From positions 744,001-808,000 of the forward strand of contig JARKIF010000007.1 in the NCBI GenBank assembly GCA_029378245.1: a stretch of 64,000 bases of DNA, written 5' to 3'. This document shows, piece after piece, positions 30,495 through 40,486 of the stretch. Position numbers and translations under genes: made by a program. The first letter of the stretch is position 1, and each line of letters begins with the position of its first letter. Source of the DNA: Roridomyces roridus (lineage: Eukaryota; Basidiomycota; Agaricomycetes; Agaricales; Mycenaceae). Under the pieces are notes generated by a model. That model had not been told where the DNA came from. It did not search any database and worked only from the letters and a program-made list of their open reading frames with translations.

Positions 30495-31926
30495 TGTCTG
30501 CCCACCCATCGAAACTGTGTCATGGACGCAAGCGAGGCGCCGCTTCTTCTAGGGCGTATATCCAGCGCCTGGAGGGCCCTTTCGCTTGCGACCCCTCGCC
30601 TCTGGGCCAGTCTCCACATTGTAGACCGCGGGGAGCCGCCTTGGCAGGAGTCTGAGCCTAATCCCGACTTGGAGTTCATCGCTGCTCAAGGACCGAGGGC
30701 TGCACTGGTTGCTGATGCTGTCCGTGGCTAGAAAGGAGCGGTCAATGCCCGCTATCTATTTCGCTGGAATATGACCTCGAGTTTGCTTATCCGCCATGCC
30801 GGTCTATAATCCAGACCATCTTTTCGCTGGCTTCCCGTTGGCAGCACATCCGTTTCGCAACCACTACTCCGGTCTTCCAGGGGCTAGTACAGCTCAGCCC
30901 TGTGGATGTTCCGGAGCTGAAGAGCGTCGCACTACGGGGTCATCAGATTGGATGGGACTCGCCGGGCTTCGCATGGGACAGTTTATCATTCCTTGCGGGT
31001 GCCAAGGTCCAAACTATTGCAGTTTCTGGGACAGGCCTTGTCGTGACTGAACTACCACTCGAGTGGACTCGGCTGACAGCCCTGTCCAATCTTCCAGAGG
31101 AACGCTCCACTTGGATGCCGCAAGAGCCGCGTGCTACTATTGACGCAGCTTTGTTGACAATGTCCAGATGCACTCGTCTCCGCAGTCTCTCCTTCGACCT
31201 TACCAAGCTCCCGATCGCCGGCGAACTTGGCTTTGTGGACCACCGCCGTCTCCAGTCGCTTCATCTATCAGGAGGGCCCGGCACAACTGCGTCTCTCCTC
31301 GAGAGGATCAGCGTCCCGCAGCTCAAGGATTTCACACTGAGGAACAAAGATCCCTGGAACCCTGCCAGTGAACCCGAGCCGGACTCCGAGTCATCTCTCG
31401 TCCGCTTCTTGGGCAGGTTGCCTCTTCTCGAGAGTCTATCCCTGACGACGGGTCCATTCAGCCTATCTTCGGTCCAAGAAATACTACTCCATCTCCCGCC
31501 CAGTCTCCAACACTTCTACAGTCATGCCCCCAAATCTCCGTGGTACCACGCAGACCAAACGCAGACTCACAATCACGGGACAATTTCCTGGCCTCGCTTG
31601 TGACGCCCGGGTCATCGATGCCTCTTCCTATCCTCCGCAACTTCGACATTGCTGTGGACGGCGAGGAGTCGGTCACAGACGAAACTCTTCTCCGACTCAT
31701 CACTGCCCGAGCCTCCGCCCTCAAGCGTGTCAAGATCAACTTTGAGAGGCCGATGCAATTTGACATCCGCGAAGCCCTTTCACCCCTCATCGAGAATGGA
31801 CTCGATTTCTCTGTTATCTATTCTAATAGTTCAGCAGTCGATATCGATAAATATTCGCAATGGTCCGGGTTGCCAGACGCACCCAGACCTGCAGTATTAA
31901 CATTGGCATCCTGGACCAATTTTTAA
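30495..31926 (+). pseudogene. F-box-like B, truncated and frameshifted copy
   Basis: This is the counterpart of the intact gene at 6854-8527. It starts within CLPTHRNCVMD, so the N-terminal coiled coil and half of the F-box-like motif are missing. The frame then runs through APLLLGRISSAWRALSLATP. It is broken at about 30725, where four bases present in the intact copy (in CCGGGCATGG) are gone, producing an early TAG. The leucine-rich region is open again from about 30900 to 31545, shifts frame near 31545-31565, and the last part (LASLVTPGSSMPLPILRNF onward) ends at 31926. At least two frame breaks plus truncation make function very unlikely. Confidence 0.82.
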
Positions 31927-32690
31927 TCGCATGCCCTTTAGTTGTTCGACCCGCGATTCCTCAAGCCGAAGCCACTTTCATACCAACAGAGTTTCCCGAA
32001 CCATTTTATTTTGGAGAGATCACATAGAAACAAGACTCGCAGACGACGGCTATAAGATACTTGCTCTATGGTTTTTTACAACCTCCCGTCCTCCGTATTC
32101 CTTCACGCCTATCCTATGCGTTTTGTCGCTTTGTTGAGAACAAGAAAAGTCGAAGCGTGGAAGAGATGGAGCCCCGGCGACCGACGGCCAATAAAAGATA
32201 TCTTGAGTTGTAGCGTTCTCTTGAATAGACTGGGCGAGAAATTTGAAAAGCCGTTGATGCGTATATGCGCCGGAAATACTGAGACCGGCGGCAAGCGCGA
32301 ATAGCGGATGCCAGGTCAAAGCAAGGCCGACTGTATGACTGCCAGGCGCCAAGTTTACAGGAGTTCAAACCTGAGCAATGAACTCGCCGGCGCCACGCGT
32401 TTCATCACCTATCTTGAAACGCTTGGGGGTGGACCGGGCGAGAAGTGCTTGACAACGAGCTTGACGGTGTGGCTGGAGGCGGCCGACTTGAGCTCGTGCA
32501 CACCGGCTGTTTGTCAACCGTGCATTCTACATACTTACTTCTGACAAGCGGCGTAGGCGGGAGGGGCGCCTGAGACTGGGCTTCTTCCCATGCGACAGCC
32601 GACTGTAAGGTGCTGACGTCCAGCGAGGGCGGAGTGCATGGCTTGAAGAACTCTGACGACACAGCATGAGATCAAAGTTGAAGTCACTGC
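31927..32690 (-). pseudogene. 3' flank and fragment of the unknown basic-protein gene
   Basis: After the F-box B copy the sequence repeats the arrangement seen after F-box A at 34710-35700, in the same orientation. On the minus strand at about 32310-32662 a broken version of the basic-protein gene remains. PPSLDVSTLQSAVAWEEAQS is clear, and the basic region (SRPVHPQAFQDR-like) follows in shifted frames. The N-terminal two thirds are missing. This shows that F-box gene and convergent neighbour were once duplicated together as a tandem unit. Confidence 0.65.
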
Positions 32691-33094
32691 CCCTTGTTGA
32701 ACCATCAAACGAACGAGTCCGACACAAGACGAAAGTATGCAAATGAATTCACTCGAGCACACGAGCTCTGTTCCGGTTCGACCCTCTTCGGCGCCTGCCC
32801 TCAACGCGAAGACGCGTCGTCAAAGTGCACCTCAAGATTCATGAGACAAATTCAAACCCGACAGATGGATTTGGGGCTCATTGAGCGCGAGCGAGCCTGA
32901 ACTTGTACGAGGAGCGGTTGAATCAACGGTCCCATTGGAACAAGCGAGGTGCGTTTCACCAACTCAACTTGCTTTCCGTCTGACACTTCTCTGTAGTTGC
33001 CTGGACACTCGTGAAGGGGCGCTCAATTGTAGCCCGAGATAGGCGCCCGTCAGACGCTCAATCACTTTCACATCGCCTCGTTCTCCTCCCACCC
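32691..33094 (+). promoter_or_regulatory. Upstream region of right-arm F-box A with the shared element
   Basis: It contains GACGCGTCGTCAAAGTGCAC, GGTGCGTTTCACCAACTCAA and, at about 33043-33077, GGCGCCCGTCAGACGCTCAA followed by TCACTTTCACATCG. All of these recur upstream of the left-arm genes and at 24250-25085. The conserved distance of the last element from the start (about 30-50 bp) suggests that it covers the transcription start or 5' leader. Confidence 0.55.
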
Positions 33095-34709
33095 ATGGAT
33101 TCTCCCTTTACCTCTAAGCTGGGCACCAACTACTGTCCAACTGCAGAAGATGCAGTCGAAATTCAAGCTTTCTTGGCGCAACCTCTTCGCCAAATGGAAT
33201 GCCTTGATAGGAAAATCGCCGAGCTACAGCACGCTCTCAACAAGTTACTGGAGGAGCGCGAGGGACTGGGTTCCATTGTCCAGTCGCACGAGGCCCTCCT
33301 CTCGCCTATTCGGCGCATGCCAGCAGATATGATGCAGGAAATATTCCTGGCGTGTCTCCCCACCCATCGAAACTGTGTCATGGACGCGAGGGAGGCGCCG
33401 CTTCTTCTGGGACGCATATGCAGTGCATGGAGGGCACTTTCACTTGCGACCCCTCGCCTCTGGGCGAGCCTTCATATCGTGGACCGCGGGGAGCCGCCTC
33501 AGCGCACTGGTTGCGGACGCTGTCCGAGCATGGCTAGAACGGGCTGGTCAGTGCCCACTATCCCTTTCGCTGCAATATGACCTCGAGTTTGGTCATTCGC
33601 CATCCCAGTCTATCGTTCAAACCATCTTTTCGCTGGCTTCCCGCTGGCAGCACATCCGTTTTGTTGCCGCTGCTCCCGCCTTTCAGGAGCTAGTACGACT
33701 CAACGCTGCGGATGTTCCCGAACTGCAGAGCGTCGGACTGCAGTATAATGAGTTTGGATGGGGCTCGGCGGGCTTCGCCTGGGACACCTTATCGTTCCTT
33801 GCGGGTGCCAGTATTAAAGCTGTTACCGTTCATGGGGCAGGCCCTGGCCTGCTTGAGCTACCCGTGGAGTGGACTCGCCTCACAGTCCTGTCGAATCTTC
33901 CTTTTCCAGATGAGGACCCCATTCGGACAGGGGATTACTCCCGTCTTAAAATCGAGGCAGGCTTATTGGCCATGTCACGATGCCCTCGTCTCCGCAGTCT
34001 CTCGTTCGTGCTTACAAGTCACTTTGACATCACAAGTGTCGGGCAACTCCCCTTCGTGGACCACCACCTTCTCCAGACACTTCATCTATCAGGAGGTGGC
34101 ACTGCATTACCCACCCTTCTCGAAAGGATTAGCGTGCCGCAACTGAAGGGTCTTGAACTTGTGACGGAAATGGGAGACTCTTGGGTAGTTGCACCCAGGC
34201 GTGATTCTTTCTCGGAGCCATCTCTCATCCGATTCTTGACCACCGTACCTCTCCTCGAGAGTCTATCACTCACGACGGGTCACATCAGCCTGGTGTCGTT
34301 CACAGAAATACTGCTCCATCTCCCGCTTAGTCTCCAACACCTTCATATCAATGCAGACAAGCACGCCTCAAGGTACTACCCAGAGTCCCCAGTGGATTTT
34401 TTGGCTTCCCTTGTGGTACCGGGGTCGACAATACCTCTTCCCCTCCTCCGCGACTTCGACATTGCCGTAGACGGGGAAGAAGACATTTCCGACGAAACTC
34501 TTCTCCAATTCATTATTGCTCGGGCCTCCACTCTCAAGCGTGTCAAGATAAACTTTAAAAGGAGAATGGACTTTAACATCCACGACGCCCTTTCATCCCT
34601 CATTGAGAATGGACTCGATTTCGCTGTTACCTATACCACACCCAAGATCCACAAATATTCGCCATGGACAGGGTTGCCTGATGGACCCAGACCTGCAGTA
34701 GTATTCTAA
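33095..34709 (+). pseudogene. F-box-like A, copy with a 71-nt frameshifting deletion
   Basis: From ATG 33095 the frame encodes MDSPFTSKLGTNYCP, the N-terminal helix and the complete F-box-like core (IRRMPADMMQEIFLACLPTH, APLLLGRICSAWRAL). At about 33500, in GAGCCGCCTCAGC, 71 nt present in the intact left gene are missing, apparently between short GC repeats, and the frame shifts. From there a second frame is open to 34709 (VADAVRAWLERAGQCPLSLS through GLPDGPRPAV). A truncated protein of about 160 residues with an F-box-like motif but no substrate-binding region could still be made. Only one lesion is seen, so inactivation is probably recent. Confidence 0.8.
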
Positions 34710-35309
34710 TTGTGCACCAGTTCTTCAATGAGATGGTTTTTTTCCCTAGTTGTTGGGCCGCGATTCCTGAAGCTCAAGTCGTACTTCCAGGAGTTTTCCG
34801 AACCATTTTATTTGCAAGAAATCACGAACATACAAAGAAACAAGCCTAGCAGACGACGGGTGTATATTTTGTGGGTTTTCTACGTACGGCACACTCCCGT
34901 CATCCTCCTTCACGCCTATTTTGCGGGTTTTGTATTTGTTGGGAACGAGAGAACTCGAAGGTTGGAAGAGAGATGACGAGGAAAAGGAAATAGAGCTCCG
35001 GCGAACGACGACCAAAAATATTTTGTCGGGTTTTCTTGACTGGCACGCAGCCGTCGTCGTCGTTCGCGATCTGATTACACGCCTGTTTTTGGGGTTTCGG
35101 GAGTATGACGACGAATGGATGTTTTGTAACGTTGTCTTGAGCCGTCATCGTCGTTCGCGCTCCGATTGCACGCCTGTTTTGGGTTTTGAAGATATAGTTA
35201 TCTTGATTTTTTTGGTCGCCGACGGAGGGCGCGGGGTCGTAAAAACGAGTGGGGTCCAGAGCGAGAAAGGCCATTGAAGTCTGTATGCACCGGGGGTATA
35301 ACAATACAC
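34710..35309. repeat. Right-arm copy of the convergent-end repeat
   Basis: This is the counterpart of 3866-4471 in inverted orientation, with the same CGCCTGTTTT(G)GG and GACGACG units. It separates the ends of F-box A and the basic-protein gene. No coding signal. Confidence 0.5.
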
Positions 35310-36149
35310 TTAGATCGAGATGGGCCACGAGTAGCGGATACCAGGCCAAAGGACGGCCGAGAGTAGGAATGCCAGGCGCGCGAGGGGTTTGAGCGGGGCG
35401 CAAACCTGAGCAATGAACTGCCCTACGCCAAAGCGTTCGTCACCGCCTATCTTGACAGGCTTGGGGGTGGACTGCGACGAAAAGCGCTTGACAACGACCT
35501 TGACTGGGCGGCTGAAGGCGGCCGACTTGACCTTGCTCGCGATGCGCTGCTTGATGCGCGTGCCAAGCGCTGGCTTCTTGACCGTGAATTCTACTTTTGG
35601 CAGGGGAAGAACCGGCATTGGCGGGATGGGCGGCTGGGACTGGGCTTCTTCCCATTCGACAGCCGACTGTAAGGTGCTGACGTCCAGCGAGGGCCTCGGG
35701 CGTTGAGTCTCGGCGAGAACAGGAAGGGACTGTCTTTTGTCGTAGGTGCGGACATTAGACAGGGGAAATGACCTCCTGTTCTCGTACTTGGAGAAATTGA
35801 TCTCGGAAGGGGCGACGGGGGTGGACTCTGGCTGGAAGTGACGTCTGCGACCGAACCCTACGACGGTGGACTGCGTAAGGTCTTGGGAGGGGTCGGCGAC
35901 AGTCGGCAACATGAAGTGCTGTTTACGCCCAAAGCCGACGACGGTGGAGGCGACGGATGCAGAGTCATCGGAGGAGCACTCTGAAATGGGAGAGATAGGC
36001 CGAGGGTCAAAGTCTGGCTGAACCGCGTGCTTGAAGTCGGCGTCAGCAGCTGAGACTAGCGAAGAAACGACATCGTTCTGGAAAGAGAGCGTGAGTTCTG
36101 GAACGATGAGAAGAGATGAACGACCCTTTGCGAGAGTGTGGAGTGACAT
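35310..36149 (-). CDS. Unknown basic fungal protein, right copy with an exonised intron
   Basis: A single open frame of 279 residues starts MSLHTLAKG. It parallels the left copy (3028-3865) along its length (WASTVVGFGRK-type motifs, PPIPPMPVLPLP, KQRIASKVKSAAF, a hydrophobic end). In the left copy a 49-nt intron separates TLEK from NDVV. Here the equivalent stretch is 48 nt, lacks the GT donor after the AAG codon, and stays in frame, adding 16 residues (GRSSLLIVPELTLSFQ). The rest is conserved without frame breaks, so this gene may still be used. It is divergent from the methyltransferase copy with 90 bp between starts. Confidence 0.7.
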   Translation of the reverse strand: MSLHTLAKGRSSLLIVPELTLSFQNDVVSSLVSAADADFKHAVQPDFDPRPISPISECSSDDSASVASTVVGFGRKQHFMLPTVADPSQDLTQSTVVGFGRRRHFQPESTPVAPSEINFSKYENRRSFPLSNVRTYDKRQSLPVLAETQRPRPSLDVSTLQSAVEWEEAQSQPPIPPMPVLPLPKVEFTVKKPALGTRIKQRIASKVKSAAFSRPVKVVVKRFSSQSTPKPVKIGGDERFGVGQFIAQVCAPLKPLARLAFLLSAVLWPGIRYSWPISI

Positions 36150-36239
36150 GATAACAGTATTGAAAACTTGCTGAGAGCGAGGTGATGAGAGCAGGAGGAA
36201 AGCACCAAGATAGGAGGATCAAAACTGATCAACACAAAC

Positions 36240-37258
36240 ATGGAAGACGCCGCGGACATCCTCAACGACTCTCTGGAATTTCTCGGCGGAAATCGTGTGG
36301 TCGACGACGAAATTATCCAGTACGGAGATCTCAAAGTGACTGTCGCGGCCAAGATGACTCGGTGCGCCTTAATCGCGCTTTTTTTCTGATGTAAATGCAG
36401 GAGGGCAAAGTAAGTTTTCCCCATTTCCCTTGGCTTCTTGTCTGAAAGATGTGCTACAGGCGAATACCCTCCTAGCAGACCATCTGTTTTCTCCAGGCCT
36501 GTTTTTCGCAGAGAGAATTGAACGAGGGCTGCTGCGAGCTCCTCATCTCAACGGTACATCTACATCGCCTGCCCCGATTTCTTTCTAACAACGACTAGTC
36601 ATCGAGCTCGGCGCAGGATCCGCCCTCCCGTCTCTACTTCTATCGACTGTGGTACCGTCCCCAACAACAGTGGTCGTCACAGACTATCCCGACCCAGGTA
36701 TTCTCGGGAACCTTGCCCGTAACGTCCAACGCAACGCGCACCTCGTCTCCCCTGGATGCACTGTGCACTGCTGTGGCCACGAGTGGGGAACCGACGCCGC
36801 GCCGCTCTTGTACGTATTGGCACGATTTCTTGTTACTCTGTCCGTTTATTGCATTGCCAGAGAATACACCGCGGGTCGAGGCTATGACCTCGTCATCTTG
36901 TCGGACTTGCTGCATTTTCACAGCTCGCATGAAGTACTCGTTTCCTCCATGGCTGCACTCTTCGCGCATTCTCCCGATGCCCGTGTACATGTCGCTGTAT
37001 GTACATTGCCTCGCCCTTCCAGAGCACCTGCTAACCAAAGTTCAGGCCGGGAAGTACACAAAGCCTGATGTGTGCAATAATTTTCTCGGACTCTCTGCGC
37101 GGGCTGGGATAATCTTCGAGGAACGACTGCCTGAAGTTGGTGATCAGGAGTGGATGGGCCAGTCTGCCCTCAGTGGCCTGAATAAAGCGGACCTGGCAAC
37201 GCGCAAGGCTGCTTGCCGATACTGGGTGGGCTCCTGGCGTACTCTTCCCGTGCCATAG
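36240..37258 (+). CDS. EFM7-type methyltransferase, copy with a mutated splice donor
   Basis: Exons equivalent to the left copy are 36240-36353, 36401-36409, 36460-36553, 36599-36809, 36861-36996 and 37046-37258. All coding segments are open and of the same length as in the intact copy. They carry VIELGAGSALPSLL, VVVTDYPDPGILGN and GRGYDLVILSDLLHFH. The only clear lesion is at the first intron: the donor after codon 38 reads AAG-ATGACT instead of AAG-GTGACT on the left. Splicing would need an AT-AG intron, a nearby GTGCGC (which puts the next exons out of frame), or fail. Two adjacent donors (36554, 36810) stay canonical. The status is therefore uncertain: probably a recently disabled paralogue. 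Confidence 0.7.
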
Positions 37259-37424
37259 ACCGTTGCCACATTTTCCTAAGATCGCCAAAATGACAAGATA
37301 ACATCTTCTCCAATGTCCTTCTCATAACATGGGCAGTCGCCTTCCAACTCGAGTGAGTCTGAAAACGGGTCTACCTCCTCGTCGAGCATCCGGCTCACTC
37401 GAGACATGAAAATTCCAATCGTTT

Positions 37425-38375
37425 CTACCACGGATCTTCAGCAACGTCTAGCTCAATACGATTCAATTGGGAGCGGAGATTCTCAAGACGTTCCAGTTCT
37501 ATGTCCATCTCTGGTTATGGTATCAGTCAGGGCTTCCACATTAGCGTGATACCGGCCACTCACCGCTTTCGCCCATCTTTTCAGGGAGGCCTTCCAGGAA
37601 GGAAGCATTTGCGGCGGAGAAGCTGGCTGGCAACTTGGAGAGCCAGAATGTCGCATCATTCCGATCGGGTACGGGACAATCATACTCCGTGAGATTCCAA
37701 AAGGGCCCATCAAGTTCTCGGTGGCGTCGTAGAAGCTCAACAACCAAATCCCAGTCCAAGTCTGTCATCAGTGAACGGGCCATCCAGTAGACGAGGTCCT
37801 TGGTTGATATTGCGGGGATCCTGGGTTTGTATGCCGTGAGATGGTAGACTGCGCTGATTGTCAACGTTCGCTGGATGTTGGTTCAAAGAGGCTTACTATC
37901 CCGAAACCCCACAGCTTTGGTGGTGTGCGCATCCTTCTTGAGGCGTGCGAACAATATATCGTTGAAGTCTTGAAGCAACTCGTTGGAGGACTTGAGGAAA
38001 AGAGAAAGGGAAGGCGTACATTGGATGGCTTGGTCTACGACCTCAAACTCGTGGCTCCACTGCAGTTTGCGAACAGCCGCTTCCCCATTACGAATGTGGT
38101 GTTTGAAAAGGACAATTGGTACGCCGCAGCTGGGCCAGCTTCCGAGCGTGGTCCTCCAGATGCCGAGCGTGGTCCTCCAGCTGCCGAGCGTGGTCCTCCA
38201 GCTGCCTAGAGATGGTCGCCTGCTGTTGAGCCATGACCGCTTCATGGCGCGTAAGGCTTTGCTCCCACTCCGCGTTAAACGCATCAAAGCGGCGGGCAAC
38301 AAGCGCTTCGATCTTCTCGTGGATTAACCTGTCCAGAGGTTGTGGCCTAGAGACAAGCCTGGATGTGCAGCTCAT
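37425..38375 (-). CDS. Coiled-coil protein of unknown function
   Basis: Exons 38123-38375, 38020-38079, 37897-37968, 37564-37848 and 37425-37510 give 251 residues with consistent phases. The N-terminus (LDRLIHEKIEALVARRFDAF) leads into a heptad array in which QLEDHAR-like units occur four times (about residues 58-85). Later segments are SHEFEVVDQAIQYFNDILFA, RIPAISTKDLVYWMARSL and a C-terminal helix (MDIELERLENLRSQLNRIEL). No known domain was recognised. A decayed relative lies at 45063-46121, and in both places an F-box gene of the second type is the neighbour. Here the two are head to head with about 75 bp between starts, which suggests shared regulation. The last 10 bp of the gene coincide with the outer edge of the right inverted arm. 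Confidence 0.68.
38136..38208. repeat. 21-bp in-frame minisatellite encoding heptads
   Basis: About three and a half copies of a 21-bp unit (GAGCGTGGTCCTCCAG plus CTGCC or ATGCC on the plus strand) lie inside exon 1 of the minus-strand coiled-coil gene. Each unit encodes one heptad, QLEDHAR or a variant, so copy-number changes would lengthen the coiled coil without shifting frame. Confidence 0.75.
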
Positions 38376-38449
38376 GTGGAAGAATCTTCAATAGGGGCAG
38401 AGTCCAAACAAAGTTGACGTCGTGAGAAAGTCTTTACCACATCCCACTC

Positions 38450-40104
38450 ATGACGTTCGAGGACCTTCCAGAGGACATTATTCGTTCCATCCTAAGCTTC
38501 TGCGACATTCGCACCGTTCTCGCGGTGGGCAGGGTGAGCAACTCCTTACAACCCAATTTCTTCTAACTTTTACTCAGACGACTAGATACAACCACCGCCT
38601 GTCCGTCGAGAAACTGGTTTGGGTCGACTTGGTTCAAGATCTCCGGCATAGAGGCTTCATAGACTGCCTTTCCCATTCCGACATTCAGTCCCTATCTCAA
38701 GAAGCTCTCGTAGCTCTCGTCCGGCGCATACTAACAGGCCCAGCAAGCTGGAACCTCGGGCGACCGTCCCTGGACGCAACCAAGTCCTCCTTTATATCGC
38801 GGTTGAAACGTCAACCTTCGGCGATCTTTCTCAAAAAAACCAGTGACCCCCCTGCGACTCAGCCCGAGGTGGAAATCTCGGCGAGACGTGCTCTCAGTCG
38901 TCCCGGCGCAGCAATGGAAGATCCGTCTAACAGAGACCTATTACTACTCAGCGGAGGAGAATATCTAATAGCCAGAAGTCGTCCCAGTCTTGAATGTTGG
39001 AACATCCCAGCCAATACTCTCGTCTGGTCTCGGAGTGTGCCCGAACCGCTTGAGATTTTCTCGTTTGCGGCCGAGGTCCTCGGCGGGGGTGATGGCACCA
39101 ACATCCTGATATGCCAAACGTGTCGATTTGGGGTGTGGTATGTGCTCCCTCTCTAACCGAAGCTCCATACTGAACGAGCCCAAGTTCCGTCGAAATCGTC
39201 AACCTGCATTTCCAGACAGGTTTGACGAACACCCTCTTTTCGAATCTGTACCCAGATCCCGCCAACTGGAGGATTAAACCGAGAATATGCGGAAATATCG
39301 CATGCATCGGCTGGGAGTGCAGAGCCGATCAGGCGCCCCCGAAGAGCTTTTGCATTCTGATAGACTGGAAGCGAATGCTGCACCTGAAGCTGGCCCCGGA
39401 TAATTCGGTAGATCTTGCCTCTCCCGTCCTTGACTTGTCGCTCATCGTAGCAATAGCAACATCAAGAGTGCCCCATTTTCGTGAATCTCATCCGGGACCA
39501 CGTCTTCTTTGTGGCGAATAATCGCTCTGGCTCGGCGGAGATTCGTCTCTTTGACATCGCTGCGTTCTCTGCCCACTGGAGACCCACTGCCGATCCTGCA
39601 CCTCTTAAACCAGTTTACACCACGGACATACCGACAATCGTGTGCGAGAAGATTACGAAATCATGGTACAATTTTCGGAGAAGATTCGACCTCCACGCTC
39701 ACGAAAGTCCGGTGGAGGAGGGTAGATACCGGGTGTGGCTTTGCCTATCGGGATTTACAGGCCCGAAGCTGGGCAAGGGCCTATCCGTGGAATACCGCCC
39801 ATTGCGATTCGTCTACGGGTACAGCCTCTCCCTGAAAGACAAAGTCCACTGGCAGCAAGCAGCTGCTCCGGCAGCAGACAATATCGACTATTGGCAGTCG
39901 GGCACGTCCTATTCCGGCCATAAATACGGAACACTCAACGGCAGTGGTGAGTTTGGCGTCTTTCGTTTGGCAGATGCTTCCTCGACATCGTTTGTTATGG
40001 TCGGCGACTCTCAGTCGCCGCACCACGGCGTCCAGATATCGCCTTACAGCGGGGCTCTGACGTACTACGAGAGAGACTTGGTAGTCGTTACCTACTACAA
40101 ATAA
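38450..40104 (+). CDS. F-box protein of a second type (intact)
   Basis: Exons 38450-38533, 38578-39137, 39185-39407 and 39457-40104 give 504 residues; all phases fit. The N-terminus is a short F-box (FEDLPEDIIRSILSFCDIRT followed by VLAVGRTTRYNHRL). It is followed by a region with beta-propeller-like features (LLLLSGGEYLIARSRPSLECW, EIVNLHFQTGL, DHVFFVANNRSGSAEIRLFD, SSTSFVMVGDSQS). This resembles the common Agaricomycete layout of an F-box plus a WD40-like or propeller body. Presumed role is substrate binding in an SCF ligase. The third acceptor uses CAATAG at 39456, skipping an AG five bases earlier that would give an in-frame stop. It is divergent from the coiled-coil gene. Confidence 0.8.
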
Positions 40105-40486
40105 TTTGTTTTACCGCTGTTTGGATTTGATGGGAAATGTTCTTGTCCTTGAATTCTTCCTTGTTTTCAAAGGAGTAATACCAACGACCACCGGGCGGGC
40201 TTTCTGGCATTTGGCTCGGCAAAAGTGTTATTTCGCGACTCTTCTGCCCGTTTTCCGTCGGCCTGAAACCCTTGCACGGCGCTAATCAAGCAGCGCGACA
40301 ACCTCAGTCACCAGCGCATGTGCTATTCTTCTCTACGGAACGATACAACACCATTTGGCCGCGGTCAGAATCAAGGCCCGCTGATGAATATTCACCGTCT
40401 CCGAGCGCGCCTGGGACCCACTTAAAGCGTGGACCGAAAGGTTCTGCGGCCGAAAGGTTCTCCATCCTCGTCTCTCTCAAGATGTT
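40105..40486. other. Intergenic region
   Basis: Downstream of the F-box gene and upstream of the CoA-binding-domain gene. No recognised feature apart from a probable promoter. Confidence 0.4.

Larger units (their letters stand above)
30495..37433. repeat. Right arm of the inverted segmental duplication
   Basis: It mirrors 1779-8250. It holds broken F-box B, broken F-box A, the unknown basic protein and the EFM7-type gene, all in opposite orientation to the left arm. It is longer than the left arm mainly because a 3' flank plus a fragment of the basic-protein gene (about 31930-32690) is present after F-box B and lost on the left. Divergence is spread through coding and non-coding parts, with many amino-acid changes, so the copies are not recent identical duplicates. 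Damage is concentrated here: 5' truncation, frameshifts and a lost splice donor. Confidence 0.85.

Noticed and set aside
8250..30495. The spacer as a biosynthetic or defence cluster
   Set aside because: Its genes (CFAP20-like, dehydrogenase, G-alpha, unknowns) share no pathway and lie in mixed orientations.
36649..37258. Extra coding exons inside the methyltransferase introns
   Set aside because: The open readings through the introns only reflect short intron length; phases and motif continuity support splicing.
1779..37433. The inverted arms as terminal repeats of one giant transposon
   Set aside because: No transposase, recombinase, polymerase or capsid gene lies between them, the arms carry ordinary genes, and no target-site duplication was found.
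39440..39500. Frameshift in the second-type F-box gene
   Set aside because: A 49-nt intron (39408-39456) with CAATAG acceptor restores the frame and gives a family-consistent sequence.
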